Source: Halovenus sp. (GTDB taxonomy: Archaea; Halobacteriota; Halobacteria; Halobacteriales; Haloarculaceae). From it: a DNA stretch of 6,318 nucleotides. Shown here piece by piece: positions 1 through 5,820 of this stretch. The position numbers and the translations under genes were made by a program. The notes under the pieces are model-generated. The model was not told the DNA's origin and did no database searches. It saw only the letters and a list, made by a program, of their open reading frames with translations. Numbering within the stretch: position 1 is the first letter of the stretch; every line of letters starts with the position of its first letter. The DNA is taken from NCBI GenBank assembly GCA_003551945.1, contig PUNZ01000092.1:1-6318 (forward strand). The letters run 5' to 3'.

Positions 1-759
1 CGAACCGAGCGAGCGCAACAGTCCATACTCTGCCTGTGACTCACTCATGACGGTCCTTTCGTGTGGTTCAGCGATATCTGCGTTTGCTTCAACGCCAAAG
101 GTTGCACTATCTGGGTCGACCACCAGTTCGTCCTGATGGGAGGTTCGAACAGAGTCACCGTTAACAGTCCCAGTCGTCTGGGTATGGAACTGAACGGCAA
201 CTTTTGTCGTCCCAACGCTCGCACCAAGGTCTTCTTCTATCTGTTCGAGTTCGCTCTCAACCTCAGCAACGTCGAGCGAAACGGGAATGAGAACGGATTC
301 ACCGGGCTCGATATCAGTGACGTGCTCCTGTTCGAGCGGTTCTCGCTGTTCCCAGTACGGGCGATCGTCGTCATCAAGCGACTGTAACACGAGTTCGGCA
401 GTAAGCTCAACATCGACCGCCCCGTCATCAGACGCCGTGTAATAATACTCGTATTCACCGTGGAGTTCTGGCGAAAGTTCCGTGAAATACGTTTGCTGGT
501 TATTCAGCGTCTCGTTTTGTTCAAACACAGCGTTTGGCTCCGTCACCTCAGCAAAGTGAGAGAGTTCCGAGTGTTCCTCCCAGGAGGAGACAACTTCCTC
601 TTCAGTCTCAGTTGCCGGATTAATGTGTGTTCCATAAGCAAGCAGTCCACCGAGCACGGCAAGGATGGCAAGACCGATGATAATTGCTGGAAACCACCGG
701 TTGAATCGTTCTTTTAGGCGAATCGACCGCATCGATTGTGAATCTGTTTTCGTTGGCAT
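1..759 (-). CDS. DUF5305-family membrane-anchored protein, C-terminus cut off by the window edge
   Basis: Translating the minus strand from the ATG at 759-757 gives 253 codons with no stop, so the gene continues past base 1. Residues 1-22 are a short polar, basic cytoplasmic stretch, and about 23-43 form one membrane segment (PAIIIGLAILAVLGGLLAYG). An acidic, beta-rich outer domain follows. Its pattern matches my memory of haloarchaeal DUF5305 proteins: VVSSW near 56-60, NAVFEQNETLNNQQTYFTEL at about 76-95, a YEYYYTA strand, LVLQSLDDD, YWEQREPLEQE, EPGESVLIPVS, LGASVGTTKVAVQF and TGTVNG. A second membrane segment would be expected beyond the window. The start lies 14 bp after the signal peptidase stop, which implies one transcript. 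DUF5305 has no established biochemical function that I know of. A role as a membrane partner in export or assembly of the peptidase's substrates is inferred only from this pairing. Confidence 0.85.
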   Translation of the reverse strand, partial: MPTKTDSQSMRSIRLKERFNRWFPAIIIGLAILAVLGGLLAYGTHINPATETEEEVVSSWEEHSELSHFAEVTEPNAVFEQNETLNNQQTYFTELSPELHGEYEYYYTASDDGAVDVELTAELVLQSLDDDDRPYWEQREPLEQEHVTDIEPGESVLIPVSLDVAEVESELEQIEEDLGASVGTTKVAVQFHTQTTGTVNGDSVRTSHQDELVVDPDSATFGVEANADIAEPHERTVMSESQAEYGLLRSLGS

Positions 760-773
760 AGCTATCGTTAGTG

Positions 774-1931
774 TTAGTTACCGCGCAATCGCGAAACGAG
801 GCCGCGAGTTCGGTGATGGTCGCGTCGACGGAGCCGTATCTGGCCAGTCGGACCACGGAACACCACCCAGAGGATGAGGACTGGGACGGAGATGACTGCA
901 TTAATCAGGACGTAGGGGATCCACGGATGCACGTCGTATGTTCCCTCAATCACGGGTTCAGGGAGTATCGCAAAGTACCGATGTTCGCTGATTGAGCGTG
1001 GATAATAGCCGGTTTCTTCCGGGGCAGTGACGGTTATCGTAGCATTCACACTCTCATTGTGTGAGAGTCGGTGTTTCTCAGTGTCAATGTCGACACCGGG
1101 GCTTTGAGGCGACAGATACGAGACCGTGGGGATAAAGCCGCCATTGTACAGTTCCGCGTCGAATGAATCCGTCTCACCAGCAGGAATAATCGTTGGGTTC
1201 TCCGAGTCACCTTCTGTGCTCACAATCCCGTACGTTTCCGTCCCTCCTGGACCGACCATCCCTGCAGTTGCACCGAGCCAGAGCACAACCAGACAACCTA
1301 CGAGGACGTATCTTGCATCGATAACTCCGCTGAGTGACCGAGCACGAGAGCGAGCTCGTTCGCGTCCATCCGTACCCAGAACGACAGAGCCAGTGAGTGC
1401 CAGCAGACCCAACCCAAACAGGAGGAGTGCAAGTTGTTCTGAGCCCAGCTGTGGCGAACCAAAGAGCCCGGCAAGGAGCCCTTCAAGCCGGTCAACAATG
1501 CCGCCGAGGCTCTCAACGGTTGTTCCAAGGTGTGGAATGGTGACGACATCACCGTTGAGCGTGAGTGCAACCGCTTTTACCTCGCCATCGGTTATCGGTG
1601 CCTCCCCAGCACCCTGGTCAGTGAACGGGTTATTATCCCCTTGCGTGATGTATCCGCCATCTTGCTCATCGACAACGCGGTGAGTCGTAGTTGCCCCGTC
1701 CTCGACCGTATCTGACTGAAAGACGACAACGTCACCGGATGAAACGTCACCAGCGATAGCGTGAGGAATTGGAATAAAGCCATCTCCCTCGTCCATCGTC
1801 GGTTCCATACTCCCGCTTTCGATATGCCCAATCAGCACCGGGTAGCCAAGCAGGTGTCCGGCGAGTAATGACAGTGCAAGAAGCATAACGACTGCAACGC
1901 CAACAACGGTCAGTACTCGACGGATGCTCAT
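774..1931 (-). CDS. SipW-like archaeal type I signal peptidase (S26B) with extra C-terminal extracytoplasmic domain
   Basis: This is a 385-residue membrane serine protease that should cleave signal peptides on the outer membrane face. Residues 6-29 form a membrane anchor. The catalytic core follows: S-G-S-M-E-P-T places the nucleophile at Ser41, T-H-R-V-V gives His84 in place of the bacterial Lys, and the Q-G-D-N-N box has Asp99, with Asp105 nearby. This Ser/His form is that of archaeal, ER and Bacillus SipW-type enzymes. Archaeal enzymes of this class are often shorter. Here hydrophobic segments at about 166-186 and 208-227 are followed by a predicted beta-rich domain (about 231-333: PAGETDSFDAELYNGG, NESVNATITVTAPEETGYY), then a last membrane segment (337-358) and a basic tail. 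The gene is the first of an apparent two-gene unit with the DUF5305 gene. It lies in the same window as two proteins with SipW-type signal peptides, which are its likely substrates. The peptidase call is firm; substrate pairing is inference. Confidence 0.92.
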   Translation of the reverse strand: MSIRRVLTVVGVAVVMLLALSLLAGHLLGYPVLIGHIESGSMEPTMDEGDGFIPIPHAIAGDVSSGDVVVFQSDTVEDGATTTHRVVDEQDGGYITQGDNNPFTDQGAGEAPITDGEVKAVALTLNGDVVTIPHLGTTVESLGGIVDRLEGLLAGLFGSPQLGSEQLALLLFGLGLLALTGSVVLGTDGRERARSRARSLSGVIDARYVLVGCLVVLWLGATAGMVGPGGTETYGIVSTEGDSENPTIIPAGETDSFDAELYNGGFIPTVSYLSPQSPGVDIDTEKHRLSHNESVNATITVTAPEETGYYPRSISEHRYFAILPEPVIEGTYDVHPWIPYVLINAVISVPVLILWVVFRGPTGQIRLRRRDHHRTRGLVSRLRGN

Positions 1932-1937
1932 CGTGTC

Positions 1938-1944
1938 TCACCCC
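1938..1944 (-). promoter_or_regulatory. Shine-Dalgarno-like site for the signal peptidase start
   Basis: On the minus strand GGGGTGA precedes the ATG at 1931 by six bases. It matches six of seven bases of GAGGTGA, the complement of the conserved 3' end of archaeal 16S rRNA. It supports the 1931 start and suggests a leadered transcript. No comparably good site precedes the other complete genes. Confidence 0.5.
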
Positions 1945-2060
1945 TTTTCGGCGAGGGAAACAGTTTAGCGACGCACAGTGGATTTGATGGGCAACTAACC
2001 GACACACCGTCGGCAGGACAAACTCGATTGGCGCTGGATACGTCGGACATCCACACAACC

Positions 2061-2090
2061 GGTTACACAGCGGATGTTCCCTTTGTAACC
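2061..2090. repeat. Perfect 7-bp inverted repeat, possible operator or hairpin
   Basis: GGTTACA at 2061-2067 is mirrored by TGTAACC at 2084-2090 with a 16-bp spacer. Half-site centres lie 23 bp apart, roughly two helical turns, which would suit a dimeric regulator. A third GGTTAC is at 2156-2161. A seven-base match can arise by chance over a region this size. Confidence 0.35.
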
Positions 2091-2172
2091 CAGCACATAC
2101 CAGATGAGTACAGAACAGATACCAACAAGCTAACGTCGGGTTGAAGATACATGCGGGTTACCTAGTGATACG

Positions 2173-2185
2173 ATTCACAGTGAAT
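2173..2185. repeat. 13-bp perfect palindrome, possible operator of the zinc-ribbon gene
   Basis: ATTCAC-A-GTGAAT has six-base arms around one central base. It ends 71 bp before the preferred ATG at 2257, or 35 bp before the alternative GTG at 2221. Its position would suit control of the plus-strand gene. No regulator is known for it. Confidence 0.3.
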
Positions 2186-2256
2186 GGTGAGCGAGTGCAG
2201 CGTTCGAAAACAGGTAGCAAGTGGATACCAATAGGGCCAGATTGCCGAGCCAACAT

Positions 2257-3081
2257 ATGTACAGAGTCAATGAAAAAGTGGCCGCGCTCATCAACCGATT
2301 CAAACAACCCGAGTATACCGGTGAGAATCGGTGTTTCCCTTGCACAGTGTTGAATACAGCGATTGCACTGGCGGGAACTATCGTACTCGCAGTCATCTCA
2401 CCAATCATCGCTATTACGGCGTTCGTCGTTGCGATGGGTATTATTGGGCTGCGTGGCTATCTTGTCCCCGGAACACCGACGCTTGTGACCTACCTTCCTG
2501 ATTGGGTTCACAATCGAATCGGCCCTGGAAGCCACCAGGACCCATTGCACGAGGAAGAGACAGCCCAGTCAAATCTCGCTGTTGAGGAAACGCTGAAGCA
2601 AGCACGAATCATCGAAGAGTGTGACGATGTCGATGATGTCTGCCTAACCGATGAATTTGAGAGCGATTGGCAGTTGGCGTTAGACCACTTTGGAACGCGG
2701 CCGAATCAGCGTGCGCGACTGGCAGAGACGCTTGATATCGCTCCAGAAACAATCTCGTTTGAGAAGACAGACAGTGGGTTCTTTGTCCATGTTGGGGACG
2801 TTCGTGCTGGACGGTGGCTTTCCGAAGCGGCATTCATTGTAGACCTCGCAAGCGAGCAAGTACTCAGTACGGGACTACCCACCTGGGAACAGTATCAGGA
2901 TGCCGAGCGAACGGAGCTACTTGTTGCACTGCGAACGTTCGTCGAGCGGTGTCCAAGCTGTGGTGGCGTTATCGACACCGATGAGTCGGTTCGACGCTCG
3001 TGTTGTCGCGAAAATATTGTGACTGTTGACGGCGTCTGTTCAGCGTGCAACGCAACGATTTTTACTGGTAACGTCTCCTGA
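2257..3081 (+). CDS. Unrecognised haloarchaeal membrane-associated protein with C-terminal zinc ribbon
   Basis: The protein is 274 residues from the ATG at 2257. Its N-terminus carries P-E-Y-T-G-E-N-R-C-F-P-C-T (18-30), a motif I recall just before the membrane segments of uncharacterised haloarchaeal proteins. It contains a CxxC pair at Cys26/Cys29. Hydrophobic stretches at about 33-49 and 51-68 probably cross the membrane. An acidic cytoplasmic-type linker (about 95-140) and a mixed alpha/beta domain (about 138-230) follow. The C-terminus has C-P-S-C (232-235), a Cys-Cys pair (249-250) and C-S-A-C (261-264), a typical four-Cys zinc ribbon with two extra Cys. I preferred ATG 2257 because the recognisable motif begins soon after it. 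A GTG at 2221 would add 12 residues and has a weak AGGT upstream. Function is unknown; a membrane-tethered regulatory or adaptor role is only a guess. The gene converges on paralogue A. Confidence 0.8.
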   Translation: MYRVNEKVAALINRFKQPEYTGENRCFPCTVLNTAIALAGTIVLAVISPIIAITAFVVAMGIIGLRGYLVPGTPTLVTYLPDWVHNRIGPGSHQDPLHEEETAQSNLAVEETLKQARIIEECDDVDDVCLTDEFESDWQLALDHFGTRPNQRARLAETLDIAPETISFEKTDSGFFVHVGDVRAGRWLSEAAFIVDLASEQVLSTGLPTWEQYQDAERTELLVALRTFVERCPSCGGVIDTDESVRRSCCRENIVTVDGVCSACNATIFTGNVS

Positions 3082-3096
3082 GCTGCAGGTTCGTAT

Positions 3097-3101
3097 AAAA
3101 A
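3097..3101 (-). terminator. Oligo-T run after gene A, possible archaeal terminator
   Basis: On the minus strand the transcript of gene A would meet CCAATTTTTATACG 16 bases after its stop codon. Archaeal RNA polymerase often terminates at such T runs without a hairpin. The run lies in the 36-bp gap between convergent genes. It is short, so the call is tentative. Confidence 0.35.
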
Positions 3102-3117
3102 TTGGTTGGTTCGATGG

Positions 3118-4209
3118 TTACTGCTGGAAGTCCAGTTCGCCGTTGTTGAACTGGTCGAGACAATCGGCAATCTCGAGTGCTTCCCCGCGGCGGTCTGTCC
3201 CCGGTGGAAGATAAGCGCCTGTGCCATCAAACCCGATATCATCGAGCAACGCTTGCCCGAGGTCTATCTGTTCTTCGACGTTTTCACAGGTATCAGGGTC
3301 GCCGCCTGGGTTGGTTGGCACGTCACGTTCACGGTTGAGTTTGGCGGCGAGCAGCTGTGCGGCAAGTGAATAGGCCCCGTCGTTGGCACGAACCGTTCCA
3401 TCAAGGTCGCGTTTGCCGAGAATTTCTGTTGCCCCGCAGGTGTCTGTCACTGGTGGGTCTCCCTCTCCGTCGCGGGTAATCAACAGATCACCAAGATTGA
3501 TACCACTTGCAGCTTCAAGCGTCTGCCCGAGGATATCTTCTTGTCCACCGGGCGTACAGTCACCGCTCCAGTTTCGCCAGAACCCGATGGTTCGCGGTTC
3601 GCCTTTAACTGGTGGGTCGACAGAAGAGGGACATTCTTCATCTGCAATAATCTTGATGATGTTGTCAAACTCATCAAGCAACTGGTCACCTTCTTTGAGC
3701 CCCTTCGTGTTGACCTCGATACCAATACAGAGGCAGTCACCGACATCGAGAATCAGGCTGTTGTCTTCACCGATAATACTTTGTCCAGGGTCGTTTTCAA
3801 GGTAGAAATCAACGCGCCGGTCGCCTGCAGCTTTGTACTCGTCTGGAACGACAGGCCAGTCATCCTTATCATGAATCCAGACACAGACTTCCTGTTTGCC
3901 GTTGTTACAGATTTCGAATACGTTGTGGAATCGTGTCTGTGAATCTGAATTGACGCCTTCACCTCCACCCTCAGTCGGGTTGTCAGGAGACATTTCAATG
4001 GCGAGATGCCCGCTTTTGTCAATCTCGGTGTAGCTGCTGTTTGGAGAGTCCGGGCAGCCATCAAGCCCCAGATACGCGTCAGGGTCCTTTGAGACCTCAA
4101 TTTTCACTCTCCGCTGTGATTCTATCTGCGAGAAGGCACCCGAACCGAGGAGTGCGCTTCCGCCGAGTGCTGTACCGCCCGAGCCGATAAGGAACGTACG
4201 ACGTTTCAT
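3118..4209 (-). CDS. TasA/DUF1102-like surface protein A with C-terminal GFWRNW-type domain
   Basis: This 363-residue exported protein starts with a twin-arginine signal (R3-R4-T-F-L) and a Gly/Ala/Leu core ending L-G-S-G-A-F (21-26). The next residues, SQIESQRRVKIEV, resemble the start of mature TasA-type fibre subunits and of haloarchaeal DUF1102 proteins (from memory). Residues 33-190 form an acidic beta-rich domain with D-P-D-A-Y-L-G-L (42-49), a sequon at Asn57, a Gly-rich loop (81-85), N-V-F-x-I-C (96-101) and a C-x-C pair (159/161). From 206 to the end is another domain beginning T-I-G-F-W-R-N-W with AAQLLAAKLN at 282-291. This is the GFWKN-type module seen on many secreted proteins; its function is unknown to me. 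There are ten cysteines. The likely role is a cell-surface fibre subunit or a decorated variant matured by the nearby SipW-like peptidase. The TasA-type family assignment is fairly firm; the role is inference. Confidence 0.87.
   Translation of the reverse strand: MKRRTFLIGSGGTALGGSALLGSGAFSQIESQRRVKIEVSKDPDAYLGLDGCPDSPNSSYTEIDKSGHLAIEMSPDNPTEGGGEGVNSDSQTRFHNVFEICNNGKQEVCVWIHDKDDWPVVPDEYKAAGDRRVDFYLENDPGQSIIGEDNSLILDVGDCLCIGIEVNTKGLKEGDQLLDEFDNIIKIIADEECPSSVDPPVKGEPRTIGFWRNWSGDCTPGGQEDILGQTLEAASGINLGDLLITRDGEGDPPVTDTCGATEILGKRDLDGTVRANDGAYSLAAQLLAAKLNRERDVPTNPGGDPDTCENVEEQIDLGQALLDDIGFDGTGAYLPPGTDRRGEALEIADCLDQFNNGELDFQQ
3910..4209 (-). repeat. Paralogous block shared with 5255-5554 (codons 1-100 of A and B)
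   Basis: The first 100 codons of A and B align without gaps, and I count 79 identical residues. The DNA has diverged more at silent sites: in a 62-base stretch (4061-4122 against 5406-5467) I count 14 differences, many in third codon positions. This points to an old tandem duplication kept under protein-level selection rather than a recent copy or assembly artefact. Confidence 0.85.
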
Positions 4210-4582
4210 AGGACTGTATCCGGTTCTATCACGACTGTAGTTCCACTTTGTTAGGCGCTGGGGACACAGTGCGGACGGTATTCCGGCGCGTTACGCTCTG
4301 AAAATAGGGTTGCTCTTGATGCAGTTGAGGGTGGTCCTTGAGCGAATAAGCGACTTACTAATTGTGTTGTCGTGTGGTATGCCTCTGAGTGAGTTATAAG
4401 AAGCAAAGCTATTTGTTATATAGTCTGATATCCTACAGGCCAATGTATCCGCTATCTCTCGTATACCGACGTGCAGACTGAAAACAGTAGTTATTCGATA
4501 TAAATGTGAATTAGTGAATGAAATAAACAAGACAGGAAATGACAGCAGGAAACAATATTGTTAGTACCGTTCGAAAGCAAAG
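4210..4582. other. AT-rich intergenic region between paralogues B and A, holding TATA-like boxes
   Basis: This 373-bp gap is visibly richer in A and T than the genes. No convincing coding sequence is present: the only sizeable minus-strand ORF (4291-4530) starts with TTG and lacks haloarchaeal acidity. On the minus strand it holds three TATA-like elements: TTTATAT at 4504-4498, TATATAA at 4422-4416 and TTATAA at 4399-4394. Any of them would give gene A a leader of roughly 160 to 265 bases. A 12-bp palindrome, AACAATATTGTT, lies at 4551-4562 just after the stop of B. GACTGTA is repeated directly at 4212-4218 and 4233-4239, 21 bp apart, next to the A start. Confidence 0.55.
4416..4422 (-). promoter_or_regulatory. 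Candidate TATA box upstream of gene A
   Basis: TATATAA on the minus strand sits in an AT-rich stretch about 210 bases before the A start codon. Initiation about 25 bases downstream would give a leader of around 180 bases. Alternatives are TTTATAT at 4504-4498 and TTATAA at 4399-4394. A clear purine-rich BRE is not visible next to it. Confidence 0.35.
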
Positions 4583-5554
4583 TTATTCAAACGGAAGTGT
4601 CTCGTCTTCGACTAAGACGCTTTCCTCGCCAGAGTCCACTAGATAGTGAATAATCTCTTCTTCAAACTCTTCACACTCTTTGTCTGGGTCGATGCCAGTC
4701 CGGCCAACCTCAGTCCCATTCGCCGTTAGAATGATTGGGTCGCACTGTTTGTCAGTCAGGAAGTAATACCCAGGGATAAATGGCTGGTCACCAGTTCCTC
4801 GGGTCACATTTGCTGGCACATTGAGTGCACCAGAAATATCGTATCCGACACATTCCCAGTTCGTGTTAACTGGGAAGTTGTTCTCGTTGTAGACTCGCCA
4901 GAGGAAGTACTCCTCGCCATCGACTTTCTTGGAGCACATGCCGGTAACGGACATGGAGTCGGGGTCAACTCGGTCGCCAAGGTCACCAAGGTTGTCCACA
5001 TCAGCGTTGATGACGATTTCATCGCCTTTGATGAGCTGGTCACCTTCTTCCAGACCTTTCGAGACTGTTCGGATACCAACACAGATACACTGACCGACGC
5101 CAAGTGGGAATGCATTCTCTTCACCGACTAATGAATCATCAGGGTCGCCATCAAGATAGAACTCGACAGTGGGTTCGTCCTTGTACTCTGGGTCAAGGTC
5201 GAGCGTCTCAAAGTCAGCTATCCAGATACCAACTTTCTCTTTCCCCTGATTACAAATCTGGAATACATTGTCGAAATACGTGAACGAATCCGAGTTGATA
5301 CCCTGACCACCGCCTTCGGTCGGGTTCTCCGGTGACATTTCGATGGCAAGGTGCCCGTTCTCGTCGATTTCTGTATAGCTACTGTTCGTCGAATCCGGAC
5401 AACCATCCAACCCCAGATACGCATCTGGGTCCCTCGCGACTTCGATTTTTGCTCTACGTTGCGATTCAATACGGGTGAATGCACCCGAGCCGAGAAGGGC
5501 GCTCCCGCCGATTGCTGTTCCACTGACGCCAAGCAGGAAGTTACGTCGTCTCAT
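4583..5554 (-). CDS. TasA/DUF1102-like surface protein B with Ig-like C-terminal domain
   Basis: The protein is 323 residues from the ATG at 5554-5552. This start was chosen because the twin-arginine signal (M-R-R-R-N-F-L-L-G) begins exactly there; the 53 codons upstream do not resemble coding sequence for this family. The signal core ends L-G-S-G-A-F (21-26), followed by TRIESQRRAKIEV as in A. The first domain (about 33-185) keeps D-P-D-A-Y-L-G-L, Asn57, the Gly-rich loop, Cys52, Cys101 and a C-x-C pair at 156/158. After about residue 197 it departs completely from A: SMSVTGMCSKK, FLWRVYNENNFPVNTNWECV and SGALNVPANV form a beta-sandwich pattern (W-R-V-x-N-x-N-x-F-P-V) common in secreted prokaryotic proteins, with an acidic C-terminal tail (288-323). 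It has eight cysteines. It is probably a surface fibre subunit or its accessory, as for A, from which it arose by tandem duplication. Confidence 0.87.
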   Translation of the reverse strand: MRRRNFLLGVSGTAIGGSALLGSGAFTRIESQRRAKIEVARDPDAYLGLDGCPDSTNSSYTEIDENGHLAIEMSPENPTEGGGQGINSDSFTYFDNVFQICNQGKEKVGIWIADFETLDLDPEYKDEPTVEFYLDGDPDDSLVGEENAFPLGVGQCICVGIRTVSKGLEEGDQLIKGDEIVINADVDNLGDLGDRVDPDSMSVTGMCSKKVDGEEYFLWRVYNENNFPVNTNWECVGYDISGALNVPANVTRGTGDQPFIPGYYFLTDKQCDPIILTANGTEVGRTGIDPDKECEEFEEEIIHYLVDSGEESVLVEDETLPFE

Positions 5555-5608
5555 TGTTTGTAGTGACCGTCCCGCCCACTGCCAACGTGTCATGGGCATG
5601 GGTATCGA

Positions 5609-5622
5609 CCACGCACGCGTGG
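5609..5622. repeat. Perfect dyad CCACGC-AC-GCGTGG upstream of gene B
   Basis: Six-base arms flank a two-base centre, 55 to 68 bp before the B start codon, in the 266-bp gap between the beta-helix gene and B. The location suits an operator for B. I see no clear TATA box beside it, and GC-rich dyads of this length occur by chance. Confidence 0.35.
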
Positions 5623-5780
5623 GCTGACGGCTTCGGAAGACACTCGAAGGGCTACCGACTTTGTTAGTAACTGGACCCCAAATCTGGCCAATTCCATAGG
5701 AACGGTCTTGCAACGATAGCCATCTACAACAAGCACACTACGGCAACTCTATGGATTACAATGAAAGGCTAATTCGGTCG

Positions 5781-5785
5781 AAAAA
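5781..5785 (-). terminator. Oligo-T run after the beta-helix gene, possible terminator
   Basis: The minus strand reads CTCCTTTTTCGACC 36 bases past the beta-helix stop codon. It resembles the T run found after gene A and may end that transcript before B. The evidence is only the T run and its position. Confidence 0.35.
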
Positions 5786-5820
5786 GGAGTAGATACGGAT
5801 TGATTTTGGTGAGACGGCGA

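Larger units (their letters stand above)
1932..2256. other. Divergent intergenic region between the signal peptidase and zinc-ribbon genes
   Basis: This 325-bp stretch separates a minus-strand and a plus-strand gene, so it must hold the promoter for each unless longer transcripts cross it. I find no convincing ORF and no clear TATA/BRE pair for either direction. It holds several small dyads: CCGAC-N5-GTCGG at 1999-2013, GGTTACA-N16-TGTAACC at 2061-2090 and ATTCAC-A-GTGAAT at 2173-2185. A further GGTTAC copy lies at 2156-2161. Regulatory function is unproven. Confidence 0.5.

Noticed and set aside
1126..1683. 185-residue plus-strand ORF opposite the signal peptidase
   Set aside because: Ser/Pro/Arg-rich composition is typical of an antisense shadow, and the opposite strand has clear catalytic motifs.
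1999..2013. CCGAC-N5-GTCGG hairpin
   Set aside because: A five-base stem is too short to separate from chance in GC-rich DNA.
2221..2256. GTG start adding 12 residues to the zinc-ribbon protein
   Set aside because: A weak AGGT precedes it, but ATG 2257 lies close to the conserved PEYTGENRC motif and gives a more usual N-terminus. Not fully excluded.
3383..3805. 140-residue plus-strand ORF inside gene A
   Set aside because: Ser/Pro/Arg-rich shadow of the GFWRNW and linker region of A.
4291..4530. 79-residue minus-strand ORF in the B-A gap
   Set aside because: It starts with TTG, is basic and polar rather than acidic, lies in an AT-rich region and has no recognisable motif.
4551..4562. AACAATATTGTT palindrome as a terminator of gene B
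   Set aside because: The stem is short and AT-only apart from two pairs, with no loop and no following T run, so a terminator call is not supported.
5555..5713. 53-codon N-terminal extension of gene B
   Set aside because: The extension is basic and Trp/Pro/Ser-rich, unlike the family, and the twin-arginine signal begins exactly at the internal ATG at 5554. Paralogue A starts at the equivalent residue.
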